DNA of 64,000 nucleotides from Clostridia bacterium (GTDB taxonomy: Bacteria; Bacillota; Clostridia; Christensenellales; Borkfalkiaceae), in the NCBI GenBank assembly GCA_017463105.1, contig JAFTPU010000012.1, forward strand, positions 93,022 through 157,021. Reading direction: 5' to 3'. Shown here piece by piece: positions 38,870-49,200 of this stretch. How positions within the stretch are numbered: position 1 is the first letter of the stretch; each line of letters begins with the position of its first letter. The position numbers were made by a program, and so were the translations under genes. The notes under the pieces were generated by a model. The model was given only the letters and a program-made list of their open reading frames with translations, searched no databases and was not told the origin of the DNA.

Positions 38870-41503
38870 ATGAATCCGAAAAAAACGAAAAGATTTTTGA
38901 AAAGATCTCTGTCGCTCGCACTTGCGACGGCAACGGTATTTTCCGCTGCTTCGTTGGGCGCGTGTAAGGACGACGGCAACGATAACGCCGTTTACTTCGA
39001 CAACGAAAGCGACCCTTTGGTGTTTTCGTCGCAAGAGGTGGATAAGGTATTTAATCCCTTCTTCTCCACGACGGCGGCGGACAGCAACGTGGTGGGCTTG
39101 ACGCAGATCGGTATGTTGACCAACGATAAGGACGGCAACCCCGTCTACGGCGACGACGAGGCGGTGGTAACGAAGGATCTGGAGATCGTCACGAAGGGGA
39201 CGGAGGACGTCGATCAGACGACCACGTATTATTTCGTACTGAAAAACGACGTCAAATTCTCCAACGGCTCGTTGCTTACGATCAAGGACGTTCTGTTTAA
39301 TCTGTACGTATATCTCGACCCCGCGTACACGGGCTCGAGCACGATCTATTCGACGGATATCGTGGGATTGGACGAATACCGCACGCAGGAAACGAACGAG
39401 AACGAGCAGGATAACTTCAAGGTACAGTTCGAAGTCGTCGCGGAATCCCGTATCGACGCGTTGATCGACGCTTGCGCGGAAATTCTTCAAGATCACGAAA
39501 ACGAGGATCTCAGCGACAAATTCGAGGAATATCTTGCAGAATATACCGAGTATTCGGATACGTACGCCAACGTTGTGAAGGATTACGAAAAGGCTTTGGA
39601 GCTTTTCCGCGAAGAGTTGGAGACGGATTATTCGAATTCCCTCGATTCCTATGCGGATACGTCGTTTACCGATGACGAAGGAAAGGTACATAAAAATCTG
39701 TTTACGACGGACGTGGAAATGTTCCTGTATAACGAGGGGTACATTTCTTGGAACAAAAAGGACGGGAAGCTGACCTCCTCGCTCGTCAACGACCCCGCCG
39801 AATTAAAGACGTGGACGAAAGAAAAGGCGATCGAGACGATCCTCGCCGACAAGATCCCGAACTCGATCGAAGAGGTCCTGATGTATTGGAACACCTCCGT
39901 TACGTTGAACACGTATCTTGTCAACGAAGCGATGGAAAATTACTTCAGCGATCCGAGCAAGAGAAAGTTTAACAGTATTTCGGGTATTCGGTTCGCAAAC
40001 CGCGAACAGCCCGTCGAGGTCAACGGCGTGGAGTACGGCGTGCCCGTATACGACGAGGACGGCGTATTGAAGAGCGGCAACGAGGTGTTGAGTATTCAGA
40101 TCAACAACGTCGACCCGAAAGCGATTTGGAACTTCTCGTTCGGCGTTGCGCCCATGTATTATTATTCGGACGCGGAGCACATCGAAAAATTCGACTACGT
40201 TTCCAATTTCGGCGTGGAATACTGCTCGCAGACGTTCATGAGCACGGTCGTGAAAGACCCCGATAAGATCGGCGTGCCCGTCGGCGCGGGACCCTACGCG
40301 GCGAGCAAATCCTCGGGCGGTATCCAAAATATCAAAGCGGGCGATTTCTACAGCCTCGGCGTTATCTATTTCGAACGCAACCCGTACTTCGTTTTGGGCG
40401 CGCCCAAGATCAAGAAAGTACGTTATCAGGTAGTGGCGTCGGCGCAGATGCTCAACTCGCTGTATAACGGCGAGATCGATTTCGCAGAGCCCAATGCGAA
40501 GCCCGAAACCATTTCCGAGCTCGACGGTAAAAAATCGAACGGTATCGGCAACAAGTCCATTCAGACGGCGGGTTACGGATATATCGGTATCAACGCGGGC
40601 AAAGTGCCCGATCTGGCGGTAAGACAGGCGATCATGCACTCCATCAATACGCAGGAATGCGTCGACTATTATAAGACGACGGCGAAAGCGATCTACCGTT
40701 CGATGTCGTTGTCGAGCTGGGCGTATCCGAAGGGTTGCACGCCGTACTATCCTTACGTGGGCGGTGCGATCCCCGAAGATCTGAGCGTCGTCAATCCCGC
40801 TTATGCGGAGTACGTAACGAAGCTGGGCAAGAAAGCGGGCGAAAAGCTCACCGAAGCGGAACAGAAAAACTTCCTCGTAAGTTTGGTGGAAGGCGCGGGC
40901 TATACCTTGAACGGTAACGGCGTTTATCAGAAGGGCGCGAACGTGTTGAAATACACCTTCACGATCGCCGGGGAAGAGACCGATCACCCCGCATGGGACG
41001 CGATGTATCATGCGAGCGAGCTGTTGAATAAGGTAGGCTTCCAAACTTACGTCACTACCGATTCCAACGCGTTGAAGAAGCTTTCCACGGGCGACCTCAC
41101 CGTATGGGCGGCGGCATGGGGCTCGACGATCGACCCCGATATGTATCAGGTCTACCATAAGGAATCGAACGCGACGTCCGTACTCAATTGGGGTTACAAG
41201 CAGATCTTGCTCAACGTCGGCGGCAAGTACGATACGGAAGTGGCGTTGATCGACAGTCTGTCCGACCTGATCGACGCGGCGCGCAGAACGAACGATCAGA
41301 ACAGAAGATCGTATATCTATTCGCAGGCGTTGGATATCGTAATGCAGCTTGCGATCGAATTGCCCACCTATCAAAGAGACGACCTGTTTGCGTACAACAC
41401 GAATAAGATCGACGTGTCGACGCTTACGCCCGATAGCGAGCTTTCCTCCTTCCAAGGTCTTACGACGAATCTTTGGACGGTTTCGCTGAATCAGGCAAAA
41501 TAA
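38870..41503 (+). CDS. oppA: Oligopeptide-binding lipoprotein (OppA-like) with large insertion
   Basis: An 877-aa solute-binding protein of the SBP_bac_5 family. Lipobox LGAC with Cys32. Family motifs: VFNPFFSTTAADSNVVGL near the N-terminus, YYFVLKNDVKFSNGSLLTIKD, VGAGPYAASK, YIGINAGKVPDLAVRQAIMH, then WAAAWGSTIDPDMYQVYH. Typical members have about 500-600 residues; the excess is a charged, helical insertion of roughly residues 165-400. It precedes oppBCDF, with a stem-loop between. Confidence 0.92.
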   Translation: MNPKKTKRFLKRSLSLALATATVFSAASLGACKDDGNDNAVYFDNESDPLVFSSQEVDKVFNPFFSTTAADSNVVGLTQIGMLTNDKDGNPVYGDDEAVVTKDLEIVTKGTEDVDQTTTYYFVLKNDVKFSNGSLLTIKDVLFNLYVYLDPAYTGSSTIYSTDIVGLDEYRTQETNENEQDNFKVQFEVVAESRIDALIDACAEILQDHENEDLSDKFEEYLAEYTEYSDTYANVVKDYEKALELFREELETDYSNSLDSYADTSFTDDEGKVHKNLFTTDVEMFLYNEGYISWNKKDGKLTSSLVNDPAELKTWTKEKAIETILADKIPNSIEEVLMYWNTSVTLNTYLVNEAMENYFSDPSKRKFNSISGIRFANREQPVEVNGVEYGVPVYDEDGVLKSGNEVLSIQINNVDPKAIWNFSFGVAPMYYYSDAEHIEKFDYVSNFGVEYCSQTFMSTVVKDPDKIGVPVGAGPYAASKSSGGIQNIKAGDFYSLGVIYFERNPYFVLGAPKIKKVRYQVVASAQMLNSLYNGEIDFAEPNAKPETISELDGKKSNGIGNKSIQTAGYGYIGINAGKVPDLAVRQAIMHSINTQECVDYYKTTAKAIYRSMSLSSWAYPKGCTPYYPYVGGAIPEDLSVVNPAYAEYVTKLGKKAGEKLTEAEQKNFLVSLVEGAGYTLNGNGVYQKGANVLKYTFTIAGEETDHPAWDAMYHASELLNKVGFQTYVTTDSNALKKLSTGDLTVWAAAWGSTIDPDMYQVYHKESNATSVLNWGYKQILLNVGGKYDTEVALIDSLSDLIDAARRTNDQNRRSYIYSQALDIVMQLAIELPTYQRDDLFAYNTNKIDVSTLTPDSELSSFQGLTTNLWTVSLNQAK

Positions 41504-41514
41504 GAAAAAGTTCA

Positions 41515-41545
41515 TTGCCGAGAGGGAAAAAATACCTCTCGGCAA
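41515..41545 (+). other. mRNA stem-loop between oppA and oppB
   Basis: TTGCCGAGAGG, 9-nt loop, CCTCTCGGCAA, no T run. Such hairpins commonly protect the upstream binding-protein message so that it exceeds the permease. Confidence 0.75.
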
Positions 41546-41617
41546 GAAGTGCTTATACGGAGGCGGGCGCGGAATACCCGAGCTCTCCCGTGTACGTAGC
41601 GCAACGACGGGGAATAT

Positions 41618-42625
41618 ATGTTTAAATATATATTGAAAAGATTATTTATCTCCATATTTATTTTGGTCGGGGTATCCTTGATCATTTACGCGTTGGTACG
41701 AATGATGCCGAATAACTACATAGATCTCAAATACAGAGAACAGTTGCAGATGGGAAGCATCACGCAGGCGCAGATAGACGAGTTCAAGAATCTGTACGGG
41801 ATCGGGGACAATTCTTTCCGCGGCATCATCGGCGGATATTTCAATTGGCTGGGAAATCTTTGTCGGGGCGATCTCGGCGTTTCCTTCAAATACGAAAAGC
41901 CCGTTACGCAGGTGATCGGGGAGAATATGTGGATATCCTTTGCCATTGCCGTGGTCGCGACCGTTCTTCAGTTTCTCATCGCGATTCCGCTCGGGATATC
42001 GGGCGCCACGCACCAATATTCGGCGCAGGATTATGTCGTAACGATATTTACCATGATCGGTATTTCTCTCCCCACCTATTTCTTCGCGGCGATCGTCATC
42101 AAGGTGTTTTCCGTGGAATTGGGCTGGCTGCCCGCGAACGGTCTGATCTACGCCAGCCGCGATTACGCGAATACGTTTGCGGGGCAAATGCAGAAATTCG
42201 GGGATATCGTCCTCCACCTGATATTGCCTATTTTCGTCAGCGTTATCCTGTCGATCGGCGGTTTGATGCGCTATACGAGAACGAATACGTTAGAGGTATT
42301 AAACGCCGATTATATCCGTACGGCAAGGGCGAAGGGACTTTCGGAAAAGAAAGTCATTTACGTGCATGCGTTCCGAAATACGATGATCCCCATCGCCACG
42401 TTGCTGGCGGGAATATTGCCTTCCCTGTTCGGCGGCATGATGATCACCGAGCAGGTTTTCGGTATCGACGGGATCGGACGGCTTGCCTATCAGGCGCTCC
42501 GCGAAGGGGATATCCCTTTCGTCATGGGGTATAATATGTTCCTTGCGGTCCTCACCATTATCGGAACGTTGTTCTCCGATATCATGTATTCGATCGTAGA
42601 CCCGAGAGTCAAGTTGGGGAAGTGA
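41618..42625 (+). CDS. oppB: Oligopeptide ABC transporter permease OppB
   Basis: A 335-aa inner-membrane permease with six helices. First helix ISIFILVGVSLIIYALVRM, the OppB-type loop and the EAA region LNADYIRTARAKGLSEKKVI that contacts the ATPases. FGGMMITEQVFGIDGIGRL is the usual end motif. It works with OppC to form the channel. Confidence 0.94.
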   Translation: MFKYILKRLFISIFILVGVSLIIYALVRMMPNNYIDLKYREQLQMGSITQAQIDEFKNLYGIGDNSFRGIIGGYFNWLGNLCRGDLGVSFKYEKPVTQVIGENMWISFAIAVVATVLQFLIAIPLGISGATHQYSAQDYVVTIFTMIGISLPTYFFAAIVIKVFSVELGWLPANGLIYASRDYANTFAGQMQKFGDIVLHLILPIFVSVILSIGGLMRYTRTNTLEVLNADYIRTARAKGLSEKKVIYVHAFRNTMIPIATLLAGILPSLFGGMMITEQVFGIDGIGRLAYQALREGDIPFVMGYNMFLAVLTIIGTLFSDIMYSIVDPRVKLGK

Positions 42626-42629
42626 TAAA

Positions 42630-43703
42630 ATGAAAGAAAACGAAGAAATGAAAAAAGTCGCGGAAACGTCCGAAATTTCCGAAGCGGCGCAAGTGAAAGA
42701 AGCGGCGTCGGAGCAGGTGGTGGCGACGTATAAGGAATTGAGTCCCATACAGCTTGTCCTGCGGAGATTCTTCCGTTCGAAGCTTTCGATCGTCGGGCTG
42801 GTGCTGATCGTATTTCTGTTTTTATTCTCTTTCCTCGGACCCGTCGTATACAGGGCGTGGGGCGAGGAAACGGTGGACAGAACGTCCGTCGTGGAACAGA
42901 TCGAAACGACGTATACCTACGTGGACGAAAACGGGGAAGAGATCACCGTGATCGAGGTTTTGGAGCACGTCGACAGTATCAACAAATACGCGTCGCCGAG
43001 CGGAGAGCACCTTTTGGGCACGGACGAAAAGGGAATGGACGTGTTCGTGAGACTGATGTACGGCGGCAGGATCTCGTTGACGATCGGGTTTATCGTCGTT
43101 ATCCTCGAAACGCTGATCGGCGTGCTGTTGGGCGGTCTTGCCGGATATTTCGGCGGCTGGGTGGACCAACTCATCATGCGGCTTGTGGATATCTTCAACT
43201 GTATTCCCACGTTGCCGATCCTGTTGATCGCCTCGGCGGTGATCGATTCGTGGAATATCGAGCCCGATAAACGGATTTACATATTGATGGTGATCATCAC
43301 CGTATTCAGCTGGAGCGGCGTCGCCCGTCTGGTGCGAGGACAGATCCTTTCCTTGCGGGAACAGGAATATATCACGGCGACCGAAGTCATGGGATTGCCG
43401 ACGTGGAGAAAGATATTCAAGCATCTGATCCCGAACGTCATGCCGCAGCTGATCGTATCCATGACGTTGGGGCTGGGTAGCGTTATCCTTTACGAATCGA
43501 CGCTCAGTTATCTCGGTCTCGGCGTGCAGATGCCGAAGGCGGCGTGGGGTACCATGATCGCGGCGGCGAACGATCCGCAGGTGCTCAACTATCATCTGAA
43601 CATGTGGTTGCCCGCGGGTATCATGATCGTTATCGCCGTGCTCGGCTTTAACTTTATCGGCGACGGACTTCGCGACGCGATGGACCCCAAAGCGAGGAAA
43701 TAA
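42630..43703 (+). CDS. oppC: Oligopeptide ABC transporter permease OppC
   Basis: A 357-aa permease. A Glu/Ala-rich cytosolic head (1-40) precedes the first helix; then an external loop ends in HLLGTDEKGMDVFVRLMYGG, the OppC signature. The EAA region is EYITATEVMGLPTWRKIFKH, and the C-terminal helix ends FIGDGLRDAMDPK. It starts 4 nt after oppB. Confidence 0.94.
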   Translation: MKENEEMKKVAETSEISEAAQVKEAASEQVVATYKELSPIQLVLRRFFRSKLSIVGLVLIVFLFLFSFLGPVVYRAWGEETVDRTSVVEQIETTYTYVDENGEEITVIEVLEHVDSINKYASPSGEHLLGTDEKGMDVFVRLMYGGRISLTIGFIVVILETLIGVLLGGLAGYFGGWVDQLIMRLVDIFNCIPTLPILLIASAVIDSWNIEPDKRIYILMVIITVFSWSGVARLVRGQILSLREQEYITATEVMGLPTWRKIFKHLIPNVMPQLIVSMTLGLGSVILYESTLSYLGLGVQMPKAAWGTMIAAANDPQVLNYHLNMWLPAGIMIVIAVLGFNFIGDGLRDAMDPKARK

Positions 43704-43714
43704 CGGAGAAAACA

Positions 43715-44884
43715 ATGAAAACAAAGAAAAATTCCGCTTATATTTCTCTGAAAGAAAGTCGGAAAATCATCAAATACAATATTAAACAGATGAAGTATTA
43801 CGAGAGCTTGAAACGGCGGAACTCGGAGGAGAGCGAATATACTTCGGTGATGCGCGACGAGAACAATATCCTCGAGATCGACGGGCTGGAAACCTGCTTT
43901 TTCACGGACAACGGCACGGTGAAAGCGGTCAACGGAGTGTCGTTCGATATTCCGAAAAACAAGATCGTCGGCGTAGTGGGCGAATCGGGTTGCGGAAAGA
44001 GTGTGACCTCGCTGTCCGTTATGCAGCTCGTACAGGCGCCGCAAGGGCAGGTCACGGGCGGGCAGATCCGCTTTAACGCCGCAGAGCTCGGATACGACGG
44101 GGAGGGAAAAAAGCGCGCGTACGATATCCGTAATATGCCGACCAAGGAAATGTATAAGATCCGCGGTAAGGACATTACGATGATCTTTCAAGAGCCGATG
44201 ACGAGTCTGAATCCCGTATTCACCATCGGGTATCAGCTGGACGAGGTGACGTTGATCCACGACCCCGAAGCCACGCCCGAGAAAGCGAAAGAGCTCAGCG
44301 TCGAAATGTTGAAAAAGGTGGGCATCTCCATGCCCGAGCACGTGTACGCCAGCTATCCGCACGAGCTGTCGGGGGGTATGCGTCAACGCGTTATGATCGC
44401 CATGGCGCTGGCGGGCGACCCGAAGCTGATCATCGCCGACGAACCGACGACGGCGCTTGACGTTACCATTCAGGCGCAGATCCTCGAGCTGTTGAAGGAG
44501 CTGCAACGGAAACAGGGGTGTTCGGTCATGCTGATCACGCACGATCTGGGCGTGATCGCGGAAATGGCGGACGAAGTAGTGATCATGTACGCGGGCAGAG
44601 TGATCGAAAAAGGGACGGCAAAGGATATCTTCCACAATCCCCTGCACCCCTATACGATCGGATTGCAGAAGAGCAAACCGCTCATCAATTCGGATACGAA
44701 CGAAAAGCTGTATTCGATTCCCGGTCAGGTACCCAATCCCATCAATTTGCCTGATAGCTGTTATTTCAAAAACAGATGCGAAAGATGTACGGGAAAATGC
44801 GACGGCGCGTATCCGCCCGAGATCCGCGTAAGCGATACGCATTCCGTATCCTGCTATTTATACGACGAGAAGCGAGGTGGTTGA
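43715..44884 (+). CDS. oppD: Oligopeptide ABC transporter ATPase OppD
   Basis: A 389-aa ATPase. Walker A GESGCGKS begins near residue 89, signature LSGGMRQR and Walker B LIIADEPTTALD follow; the C-terminal CYFKNRCERCTGKC region is the Cys-rich oligopeptide transporter tail that can hold an iron-sulfur cluster. An N-terminal extension of about 50 basic residues is longer than usual. It overlaps oppF by 8 nt. Confidence 0.95.
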   Translation: MKTKKNSAYISLKESRKIIKYNIKQMKYYESLKRRNSEESEYTSVMRDENNILEIDGLETCFFTDNGTVKAVNGVSFDIPKNKIVGVVGESGCGKSVTSLSVMQLVQAPQGQVTGGQIRFNAAELGYDGEGKKRAYDIRNMPTKEMYKIRGKDITMIFQEPMTSLNPVFTIGYQLDEVTLIHDPEATPEKAKELSVEMLKKVGISMPEHVYASYPHELSGGMRQRVMIAMALAGDPKLIIADEPTTALDVTIQAQILELLKELQRKQGCSVMLITHDLGVIAEMADEVVIMYAGRVIEKGTAKDIFHNPLHPYTIGLQKSKPLINSDTNEKLYSIPGQVPNPINLPDSCYFKNRCERCTGKCDGAYPPEIRVSDTHSVSCYLYDEKRGG

Positions 44885-46019
44885 ATTGGAAGAGATCAGA
44901 ATCGAAGATACGCAAAGCGTCTGCCCTTCGGAGCCCGCCTCGGAATATATTCTCGAAGTGAGAAATCTGAAGAAGTATTTCCCCATCGAAAAGAACCTGT
45001 TCGGTAAGCCGACGAGATATCTCAAGGCGGTGGACGACATCAGCTTCAAGATCGAAAAGGGCACCGCGATCGGCGTTGTGGGCGAGTCGGGTTGCGGTAA
45101 AACGACCCTCGGACGGACGATACTCAAGCTGTACGAAGCAGACGGCGGGGAGATCTTTTTCGAGGGCAGAAATCTGAACGGCATAAGCAAGAAAGAAATG
45201 CGGAAGCTGCGCACGGAAATGCAGCTGATCTTTCAAGACCCGTATTCGAGTCTGCCTCCCCGTATGACGATCGGCAACATTATTGCGGAGGCGGTGCGGG
45301 TACACCGTATCGTGCCCGCGGAGGACGTGACCTCTTACGTGCGCGATATCATGAAAAAATGCGGTCTGCAACCGCAGCATTACGACCGTTATCCCCATGA
45401 ATTTTCGGGCGGACAAAGACAAAGGATCTGTATCGCGCGCGCCTTGGCGGTAAACCCAAAGCTCGTGATTTGCGACGAGCCCGTTTCGGCGCTCGACGTG
45501 TCCATTCAGGCGCAGATCATCAATTTGTTGAAAGAATTGCAGAACAATTTGGGCTTGACGTACGTGTTCATTTCGCACGATCTGTCCGTGGTAAAATATA
45601 TCACCGATCGGATTTTGGTCATGTATTTGGGCAACATGATGGAGTACGGCGACACGAAGGCGTTGTTTGCGAATCCTTTGCATCCGTATACGCAGGCGCT
45701 TTTCTCCGCCGTTCCGATCCCCGACCCCGACGTAAAAATGCAACGGATCATTCTCGAGGGAGACATTCCCTCTCCCGCGTCGCCGCCTCGGGGCTGTAAA
45801 TTTCACACCCGTTGCTCGAAGTGCATGAAGGTGTGTAAATATCTGCAACCCGAATACGTGGAGGCGGAGGAAGGGCATTTCGTTTCCTGTCACCTTTATA
45901 ATCCGACGGTCATGGACGATCTGTCGAAATACGACGAGGAATACGACAGGCTGACGGAGGAAGAAGAGAGAAGGAAGGAAGATGAAAAAAAGAAAGGCAA
46001 AGCAAGAATACGTCGATGA
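44877..46019 (+). CDS. oppF: Oligopeptide ABC transporter ATPase OppF
   Basis: A 380-aa ATPase, partner of OppD. Walker A GESGCGKTTLGR near residue 69, signature FSGGQRQR, Walker B LVICDEPVSALD, and CKFHTRCSKCMKVC near the C-terminus. The last 40 residues are a charged tail overlapping the next gene. GTG 44877 is used; a TTG 9-10 nt later is possible. Confidence 0.95.
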   Translation: MVELEEIRIEDTQSVCPSEPASEYILEVRNLKKYFPIEKNLFGKPTRYLKAVDDISFKIEKGTAIGVVGESGCGKTTLGRTILKLYEADGGEIFFEGRNLNGISKKEMRKLRTEMQLIFQDPYSSLPPRMTIGNIIAEAVRVHRIVPAEDVTSYVRDIMKKCGLQPQHYDRYPHEFSGGQRQRICIARALAVNPKLVICDEPVSALDVSIQAQIINLLKELQNNLGLTYVFISHDLSVVKYITDRILVMYLGNMMEYGDTKALFANPLHPYTQALFSAVPIPDPDVKMQRIILEGDIPSPASPPRGCKFHTRCSKCMKVCKYLQPEYVEAEEGHFVSCHLYNPTVMDDLSKYDEEYDRLTEEEERRKEDEKKKGKARIRR

Positions 46020-46245
46020 CGGACATACCGTTTACGATATGGACGGCATAGGACGGACCGATTGGTGGTCTTCCCGCAGTAAAAAACCGAAAGGGAAAAC
46101 CAAGGAAGAAAACCCCGTCGGATTGACCCGAAAGGAAAGGTGGGCGGCGATACGCGCCGCAATGTCCTGTTATCTGCCGATGCTGCTCGTGATATTGGTC
46201 GGCTTCGGGTTGGCGATGGTCTTAATGTTTTTTTGGCTTCGTTAA
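45982..46245 (+). CDS. Small membrane protein linked to the Opp operon
   Basis: An 87-aa protein with a charged cytosolic N-terminal half and one hydrophobic helix (SCYLPMLLVILVGFGLAMVL, about 62-84). The start lies inside oppF with GGAAGGAAG upstream, indicating coupling. No family recognised; could assist the transporter or the giant protease that follows. Confidence 0.68.
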   Translation: MKKRKAKQEYVDDGHTVYDMDGIGRTDWWSSRSKKPKGKTKEENPVGLTRKERWAAIRAAMSCYLPMLLVILVGFGLAMVLMFFWLR

Positions 46246-46267
46246 GTGAGAAGGAGTAGTAATTACC

Positions 46268-49200
46268 ATGAATAAAAAGATTTTTTCCGGTTTACTGTCT
46301 TGCTTTTTGGCGGTGGTATGCGCCGCATGCGGCGTACATCCCGGCACGCAAGCGAGCGGGGGCTCGTCGGACGCCGATACGGGAAAGAGCGGGTCGACTT
46401 CACAGCAGCTCGAAATATTGAAAACCGACGCGAAGCTGACGCAGGAGCAGATGACCTCTCGAATAAAAGCGGAATATCTCAAGGAAAACGACGGCTATCA
46501 GGATTCCGATCCGATCGTCGCCGTGGTCACGCTTCCCGACGACGCGTTGATCGATACGTATATAAACGAATACACGGGAACGGCGAAAACGCTGTCCGAT
46601 TACGCCAAAGTCGCGGCGGGCGCCGCACAGGCGAAACGGATCGCGAGCGCGCAGGAAAGTCTGATCGGAACGCTGAAAAGCAAGGGGCTTATCGATAGCG
46701 TGGAACGTTCGTATTCCACGATACTCAACGGTTTTTCCGTGAATACGACGTACGGAGATCTGCAAGCGATCGAAAAAACGGCGGGCGTGGACGCGGTGAT
46801 CCTTTCCGATACGTTTAACCGTCCTCAGTCCACGGACGCGTCCGCGATCGAAAATCTCGTGGATATCTATTCCACCGGTATTTTCAATTCCGGAAGCGTT
46901 TCGTATACGGGTAAAGGAACGGCGGTCGCCGTGCTCGACTCGGGCTTTGATTGCAGTCACTCGGTTTTCGCTACGCCGCCCGAAGGGACGTTGATGATCA
47001 CCGAACAGGAGGTCGCGGGCGCGCTGTCGCAGACGAACGCGGCGAAAACGACGAAAAATCTGGAATTGAGCGACGTATATTACAGCCGCAAGATTCCGTT
47101 CGTGTACGATTACGCGGATAAGGACGCGGACGTATTCCCGTACGATTCCGAACACGGTACGCACGTAGCGGGCATTATCGGCGGTAAGGACGGCGAGATC
47201 ACGGGCGTTGCGGTCAATACGCAGCTCGTACTGATGAAAGTGTTCCCCGATCTTAACGACGGGGCGGATACGGACGATATTTTGGCGGCTTTGGAGGACG
47301 CGGTGCTTTTGGGCGTGGACGCGATCAACCTGTCGCTCGGTTCTTCCTGCGGTTTCGCAAGGGAAGAGGACGGAAACAAGATCAACGAGGTTTACGACAA
47401 GATCAACGAGAGCGGTATCAGCCTGATCACGGCGGCAAGCAACAGCTACAGCTCCGGGTTCGGCGGCGCGCAGGGCAATACCAATAAGGTGACGAATCCC
47501 GATTCCGCAACGGTCGGCTCGCCGTCCACGTACGACGCGTCCCTGTCCGTCGCGTCCATCAGCGGAACGAAGAGCAGATATCTCGTCGGCAACGATCAAC
47601 AGGTCGTTTTCTTCAAGGAATCCAATTCCATTACGGGCGACGAGAACGATTTCTTCGCCGAACTCGGACTTAAAGAAGGGGAAACGAAAACGTACGAATA
47701 CGTGACGATCCCCGGTTCGGGCTTGAAAGTAAACTATTCCACCGTGGGCGATCTGACGGGTAAGATCGCGTTGATCCGTCGCGGCGACAACACCTTCGAG
47801 GAAAAAGCGCAAAACGCGAAAAACGCGGGTGCGGCGGCTTGTATCATTTACAATAACGTCGAAGGCGACATCATTATGTCGATGGGTAAATCCGACCATA
47901 TCCCCACCGTCTCCATTTCCAAGGACGACGGTACGATCCTTGCGGCGCAGAACAGCGGCACGTTGACGGTGAGCTACGAATATCAGGCGGGACCGTTCAT
48001 GTCCGATTTCTCCTCGTGGGGTCCCACGCCCTCGCTGGGTTTGAAGCCCGAGATCACGGCGCACGGCGGCAATATCCGTTCGGCGGTGCCGGGCGGCGGA
48101 TACGACGAAATGAGCGGTACGTCCATGGCGACGCCCAACCTTTGCGGTATCGTGGTGTTGATCCGTCAGTATATCAAGGACAATTTCCCCGAGCTGACCG
48201 CGAAACAGGTCTCCGTTATGACGAATCAATTGTTGATGTCCACGGCGACCATTATCAAGAACGAGCAGGGGAATCCCTATTCCCCGAGAAAACAGGGCGC
48301 GGGGCTTGCGAGTCTGTTCAACGCCGTTACGACGAAAGCGTATCTGACGGTGGACGGTTCGGACAGAAGTAAGCTGGAGCTGTTGGACGACCCGAAACGG
48401 ACGGGCGTATACGAAATGCAATTCAACGTCGTGAACCTTTCGGGGTCGACCCTTTCCTACGATCTGTCGTTGGTGGGTATGACGGAAAGCGTTTCTTCGT
48501 CCGATTCCGATTACGTTGCGGAAAGATCGCAGCTTTTGGGCGGGGATTGCGCGTACGAAGTAACGGGTGCGGGAACGCTCAACGGCAACACCGTCACCGT
48601 ACAGCCCAATCAGACGGCGAAGGTTAAAGTGACGTATTCGTTATCTGAAGCGGACAAAAAGATCATCGATTCGCAGTTCCCCTACGGTATGTACGTGGAG
48701 GGCTTTGTGAAGTTGGCGGCGCAAGGGGAGGAGATCGATCTGAACATACCCTTCCTCGCGTTCTACGGCGATTGGACGGAAGCGCCCATGTTCGATAAGA
48801 CGTATTACGAAGTGGAAACGGAAGCGCACGACGCCGCGATCGACGAAGAGGATAAGCTCAAAGCCGATTATTACGCGACGACGCCGTACGGCTCGTACTA
48901 TTATAACTATATCATTCCTTTGGGCACGTACTTATACGACGTCGATCTGGACAAATACGACGCGATCCCCGCGGACGAGGAGCATATAGCCGTTTCCAAT
49001 TCGTTGGGCACGATCGACGGTATCGCGACGGTCTATGCGGGATTGCTTCGTAACGCGAAAACGATGACGTATACGATCACGGATAAGCTGACGGGCGAAG
49101 TGGTGCACGAGCACGTGGACCACAATGCGAACAAGGCGTATTCGAACGGCGCGACGAGCATTCCTTATTTCGATTACTTCCGACTTAAATCGTACGAGCT

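Noticed and set aside
37748-39691. 647-codon minus-strand open frame
   Set aside because: Antisense shadow across two clear lipoprotein genes; it spans their intergenic gap, composition is Arg/Val/Ile-biased, no start signal.
46400-48421. 673-codon minus-strand open frame
   Set aside because: Complement of the subtilase catalytic domain, which carries D/H/S motifs in the other strand; no features of its own.
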